In this document: in pieces, positions 9,401 to 9,402 of the stretch
Position numbering within the stretch: position 1 is the stretch's first letter
Layout: the number at the start of each line of letters is the position of its first letter
From: Euryarchaeota archaeon TMED117
GTDB taxonomy: Archaea; Thermoplasmatota; Poseidoniia; Poseidoniales; Poseidoniaceae
DNA: 9,402 nt
NCBI GenBank assembly: GCA_002171315.2
Contig: NHFS02000064.1
Span: forward strand, 1,228-10,629
Reading direction: 5' to 3'
Notes under the pieces: model-generated
What the model saw: the letters and a program-made list of their open reading frames with translations, nothing else
The model's database searches: none
Told to the model about the DNA's origin: nothing
Translations under genes and position numbers: made by a program

Positions 9401-9402
9401 GC
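1..9402 (+). CDS. Giant multidomain secreted or surface beta-helix protein, internal fragment open at both ends
   Basis: Frame 1 reads through the whole window for 3,134 codons without a stop, so this is one gene of more than 9.4 kb encoding at least about 330 kDa. The first codons (TTT ATG CCA ATG) contain two methionines, but neither is followed by a signal peptide. The real start, and any signal sequence, therefore probably lies upstream. The protein is rich in Ser, Thr, Gly, Asn, Asp and Tyr, poor in Lys, and carries many closely spaced cysteine pairs, as expected outside the cytoplasm. The domain order is an N-terminal region, a DNRLRE-like domain, two copies of an Ig plus sandwich unit, and four parallel beta-helix blocks separated by Ig-like spacers and aromatic-rich insertions. 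Codon choice looks uniform along the length (AAG for Lys, CGT/CGA/AGA for Arg), which argues against a frameshifted or chimeric reading. The exact function is not recognisable; adhesion or surface recognition is inferred. Origin from a marine group II euryarchaeon is likely but unproven. Confidence 0.95.
472..915 (+). other. Pre-DNRLRE domain ending in FPLALDPTI (residues 158-305)
   Basis: The segment opens with GGNVIRYPLAEGFAIDYSVE and VKQNLIIEERPVL (residues 161-196). It closes with RVFPLALDPTI (295-305). In YD-repeat and DNRLRE proteins the same order is seen: a strand like Y-P-x-V/L-x-x-G-x-D-Y-x-V, a V-K-x-x-I/L-x-L/I-x-x-R-P strand, and finally a F/Y-P-V-x-I-D-P-T strand just before the DNRLRE domain. 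The match in order and spacing is what supports the call. Between them, residues 241-252 (DTGELLATIPEP) and 266-279 fit the beta-rich middle of that domain. The role of the domain is not established; it is probably a structural platform. No YD repeats follow in this window. Confidence 0.6.
916..1533 (+). other. DNRLRE/CBM96-like beta domain (residues 306-511)
   Basis: It follows directly after the DPTI motif, the usual position of a DNRLRE-type domain. It contains WHKYTFTSASALPSGATVEE (342-361), which matches the family pattern of a central strand followed by L-P-S-G-A-T-I and a further strand. It ends in SYLEVIYSGG (503-512), like the terminal L-E-V-x-Y strand of such domains. Two cysteine pairs, C388/C403 and C449/C459, lie in polar loops. 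The domain starts with a tyrosine-rich loop that is not typical of the family. Such domains are associated with carbohydrate binding in some members; whether this one binds sugar cannot be told from sequence alone. Confidence 0.55.
940..1020 (+). other. Tyrosine-rich patch 1 (residues 314-340)
   Basis: Fourteen of 27 residues are tyrosine, with the cysteine pair C315/C322 and a possible N-glycosylation sequon at N324-N-T. The codons mix TAC and TAT and are interrupted by Cys, Gly, Asn and Ser codons. The patch therefore looks selected at protein level rather than being a DNA microsatellite. It sits at the entrance of the DNRLRE-like domain. Similar but weaker patches recur later in the protein. 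Confidence 0.85.
1540..1944 (+). repeat. Repeat unit 1, module A: Ig-like domain (residues 514-648)
   Basis: The module starts at DSDAPTSSHVP and has the strand pattern RTFFTTLTDLSGID (536-549), MSYSVNNGSWTSV (558-570) and AGDYVEYYWKFQDL (596-609). This is the pattern of an Ig/FN3-like domain in which a D-x-x-P opening is followed by a D-x-S-G turn and a Y-x-x-N-G-x-W hairpin. It also contains a small cysteine loop, C578-x6-C585. It corresponds strand for strand to residues 902-1021. The nucleotide sequences of the two copies have diverged, so the duplication is old. Confidence 0.65.
1945..2694 (+). repeat. Repeat unit 1, module B: divergent beta-sandwich (residues 649-898)
   Basis: The first half (FTVLTTDVH at 655-663, then RQMTYYDHSDEYLYEWDVSNC at 676-696) aligns with the clearer half in unit 2, where a strand like I-V-E-W is followed by Q-V-x-F-Y-D-x-T-N-E-I-E-F. 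The second half (NVPIPGDITGTFGKITW at 807-823, LCVGTNGFYYFY at 836-847, then SGVALSAGYYGRM at 873-884) aligns with the unit 2 half carrying the R-N-G-Y-L-Y strand and the IAPWW motif. The IAPWW motif itself has been lost here. Cysteines C696/C703 form a short loop and C836/C856 a second possible pair. Aromatic-rich loops occur at 701-712 and 860-864. Confidence 0.5.
2704..3063 (+). repeat. Repeat unit 2, module A: Ig-like domain (residues 902-1021)
   Basis: The second copy of module A begins DTMAPDMDHSVL. It retains RTFTYTIADDGDPPSGL (921-937), LHYSINNGSTTSV (949-961) and ERGDYVSYYATAVDES (988-1003). The short cysteine loop is C973-x4-C978, against C-x6-C in copy 1. The hairpin YSINNGSTTSV here and YSVNNGSWTSV in copy 1 is the best-conserved stretch between the two. 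The DDGDPPSGL turn replaces the DLSGID turn of copy 1 and is more acidic. Such domains are usually passive spacers or cohesive elements; no ligand can be named. Confidence 0.7.
3064..3786 (+). repeat. Repeat unit 2, module B: beta-sandwich with NG and IAPWW motifs (residues 1022-1262)
   Basis: Residues 1027-1060 read as I-V-E-W, then YQVIFYDVTNEIEFKY, then ATVGYMD at 1070-1076. Residues 1161-1175 (NIDLPSGFTFDYFQK), 1186-1196 (LRIGRNGYLYM) and 1230-1239 (TIAPWWGYYS) carry the motifs of a widespread secreted beta-sandwich: a F-x-F-x-Y/F-G opening, an N-G strand, and an IAPFW-type motif. In the proteins I know, the N-G/IAPFW part comes first and the V-x-W/F-Q-V-x-L/F-Y-E part second. Here the order is reversed in both copies. 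Likely disulfides: C1043/C1064, C1145/C1158, C1243/C1251. It closes with GVYVRTMPFEG. Confidence 0.6.
3787..5334 (+). other. Right-handed parallel beta-helix 1 with N-terminal cap (residues 1263-1778)
   Basis: The block opens with an acidic cysteine loop (C1273-x6-C1280). Then comes the typical cap of beta-helix proteins: W1282, SPYRI, LSVSGGDLTIQPGTIIQV (1298-1315), GISIDG, an I-x-F strand (RILFEGAAGAEWKGLSF, 1339-1355). The order of an L-T-I-x-P-G-T strand, a short G-I-x-I-x-G strand and a W-x-G-L/I-x-F strand is characteristic. Rungs follow at roughly 22-27 residues, e.g. FTLSQVTFTNVETAI (1416-1430), LHVENVTIENAYKNLI (1495-1510), VTISNVSATF. Two further cysteine loops read CADSNG (1397-1402 and 1745-1750). 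No pectinase-type catalytic triad is evident, so a structural or binding role is inferred. Confidence 0.75.
5335..5655 (+). other. Ig-like spacer 1 with TDSNG motif (residues 1779-1885)
   Basis: A strand VVSASVVTSAGAELFEVG (1794-1811) leads into ITDSNGEATVWVITG (1814-1828). This resembles the common secreted Ig-like pattern V-x-V-x-d/n-a-x-G-x-x-V, followed by T-D-x-n-G and a final strand, found in carboxypeptidase-regulatory-like and similar bridging domains. It connects beta-helix 1 to beta-helix 2. The same TDSNG hairpin recurs in the spacer after beta-helix 3 (residues 2623-2627). The C-terminal boundary is approximate; residues 1864-1885 (SGFTIGSSYALLLEPAP) may already belong to the next linker. 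Confidence 0.55.
5656..6366 (+). other. Parallel beta-helix 2 (residues 1886-2122)
   Basis: After a linker (DCAWLAAWTDADTGAG), residues 1917-2120 form regular short strands separated by G, D or N turns. Examples are TLTEDLNLDGCVIRL, LTLSNGGKLVVGTSSV (1958-1973), LNIDIQDGTLEIDGGIV (1986-2002), ATLIMKNSGTVYG, ATVKIDGGSADLDSSSI and GSFSNIAVSNAAVGI. The alternation of G-G/D-G turns with three-residue hydrophobic strands is typical of a parallel helix with G-D/N corners. It has no N-terminal cap like that of helix 1, so it may start on top of the spacer. No enzyme motif is seen. Confidence 0.6.
6367..7200 (+). other. Tyrosine/tryptophan-rich insertion between helix 2 and helix 3 (residues 2123-2400)
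   Basis: The helix pattern stops at about residue 2122. A different region follows: a beta-rich start with IGSDYLQVGANSIYGGG (2145-2161) and DRWNIEITYDDGSGEV (2179-2194), then an aromatic centre from about 2206 to 2341, then FPVVDISDSSISKVTMYVDVL (2351 onward) and a NYQDRLDIVARAG strand (2377-2389). C2235 and C2332 flank the aromatic centre and could close it as a loop. The fold is not recognised. It could be a lateral binding domain projecting from the fibre, but this is inference. Confidence 0.5.
6892..6933 (+). other. Aromatic patch 2 (residues 2298-2311)
   Basis: Eight of 14 residues are tyrosine and one is tryptophan (YYPYHYWGYYYTSY). It lies within the insertion between helices 2 and 3, near two other aromatic runs (YMYYLWRYW at 2253-2261 and YPAYYYYP at 2271-2278). 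Codons are mainly TAC with some TAT. Together these runs make the densest aromatic surface in the second half of the window. Confidence 0.8.
7201..7755 (+). other. Parallel beta-helix 3 (residues 2401-2585)
   Basis: Regular rungs resume with TASFKNGAITGADNGIEIGG (2404-2423), then ESIDITSPTDSGIEVTGAV (2431-2449), AMDDIDVDGGDYGMLV (2452-2467), SIDLSNIDFDSQNTAGIYYV (2474-2493), VFDGITVSGNDIGLETAG (2523-2540) and FTITDSTFASTTNDIKI (2544-2560). Each rung shows a strand, an N/D-bearing turn, a second strand and a G-I/G-M strand, at a spacing of about 22-27 residues. The pattern is that of PbH1-type repeats. No catalytic residues are seen; it extends the fibre. Confidence 0.7.
7756..7995 (+). other. 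Ig-like spacer 2 with TDSNG motif (residues 2586-2665)
   Basis: LEMTISADGSGVDDTNVVLM (2592-2611) is followed by KKITGTGTTDSNGVASGVNF (2615-2634) and then GYQAATVAM. Strand order and the TDSNG turn correspond to spacer 1 at residues 1794-1828. Outside that hairpin the two differ, so homology is likely but not proven by eye. It links beta-helix 3 to the next insertion. The role is probably a hinge or length-adding spacer. Confidence 0.55.
7996..8391 (+). other. Beta-rich insertion before helix 4 (residues 2666-2797)
   Basis: The region contains YAFEAISLSD, TIDLTDRIEARVCYTYSS (2687-2704), a second cysteine at 2713 and a D/G-rich turn (LTDGDGGSYKEYGYYG, 2727-2742). These are followed by KTIMMDVPFMYFDNNEEH and the strand TKVLVTGSYSFGDTQRWY (2773-2790). 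It ends in QSGTAAPEL, just before helix rungs begin. Helix 3 likewise begins after DSGTASF, so both insertions end in an SGTA strand. The fold is not recognised. The acidic turn could bind calcium, but there is no complete EF-hand or dockerin loop. Confidence 0.4.
8392..9168 (+). other. Parallel beta-helix 4 with asparagine ladder (residues 2798-3056)
   Basis: This is the clearest helix. Asparagines in the pattern I/V-x-x-N-S/T/D-F/L/I occur at N2905, N2941, N2968, N2994, N3016 and N3041, i.e. at steps of 36, 27, 26, 22 and 25 residues. Short motifs are IVNSTF, IEGNTF, IVKDNSF, VIDNTF, VDNNDI and ISNNTL. Stacked asparagines at one corner (an asparagine ladder) are a known stabilising feature of right-handed parallel beta-helices such as pectate lyase C, and of PbH1/NosD-type repeats. 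Earlier rungs (2798-2900) include MDISIKNTTL and a cysteine pair C2852/C2861. Residues 3046-3056 form the C-terminal end. Confidence 0.8.
9169..9402 (+). other. Start of a further beta domain, cut by the window edge (residues 3057-3134)
   Basis: A proline-rich linker (EAPPAPSTS) is followed by a C3066/C3079 pair and CTFTIPSGATAYVDLDSDSW (3079-3098), then GGEIGLEITKPDGTKDTW. The I-x-L-x-I-x-x-P-D-G-T pattern resembles the strand pair of P-domain-like or other jelly-roll modules in secreted proteins, but the domain is incomplete here. The proline linker marks the end of helix 4. The gene continues past base 9402 without a stop. Confidence 0.4.

Noticed and set aside
1..9402. Transmembrane helix, LPxTG-type or other C-terminal anchor within the window
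   Set aside because: No hydrophobic run of about 20 residues and no sorting motif was found in frame 1; any anchor must be outside the window.

Overview
The whole 9,402-base window is the inside of one very large protein-coding gene on the + strand. Reading frame 1 is open from the first base to the last: 3,134 codons, no in-frame stop, and both gene ends outside the window. There are no intergenic stretches, RNA genes, promoters, terminators, mobile elements or CRISPR arrays. What can be annotated is the domain layout of a giant extracellular or surface-displayed protein, at least about 330 kDa. Residue n below begins at base 3n-2.

Organism: arginine is encoded by CGT, CGA and AGA with a few CGC and no in-frame CGG or AGG that I found. 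Lysine is nearly always AAG, glycine is mostly GGA/GGT, and base composition is intermediate. Together with the domain style (an N-terminal region ending in FPLALDPTI, NG/IAPWW sandwich domains, a helix cap with LTIQPGTII), this fits giant surface proteins of planktonic marine euryarchaea (Marine Group II, Ca. Poseidoniales). That assignment is inference from style, not a database match; a bacterium with giant surface proteins remains possible.

Layout by residue. 1-305: N-terminal region, ending in the motif that elsewhere precedes DNRLRE/CBM96-type domains in wall-associated YD-repeat proteins. 306-511: DNRLRE-like beta domain opening with an extremely tyrosine-rich patch. 514-898 and 902-1262: two diverged copies of a two-part unit, an Ig-like A module plus a beta-sandwich B module. 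1263-1778: right-handed parallel beta-helix 1 with a recognisable N-terminal cap. 1779-1885: Ig-like spacer 1 containing TDSNG. 1886-2122: beta-helix 2. 2123-2400: tyrosine/tryptophan-rich insertion. 2401-2585: beta-helix 3. 2586-2665: Ig-like spacer 2, again with TDSNG. 2666-2797: second insertion. 2798-3056: beta-helix 4, with a clear asparagine ladder. 3057-3134: start of a further beta domain cut by the window edge.

The picture is a long, rigid, disulfide-stabilised, probably calcium- or carbohydrate-contacting fibre: a sandwich-domain head, then stacked beta-helices separated by Ig-like hinges. I see no catalytic motif, transmembrane segment or sorting signal inside the window; secretion and anchoring signals would lie outside it. 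Adhesion, particle or polysaccharide binding, or cell-cell interaction are the most reasonable roles, but this is inference. The most notable features are the single gene's size, the repeated tyrosine-rich patches, the repeated short cysteine loops, and the B module whose two halves appear in swapped order.
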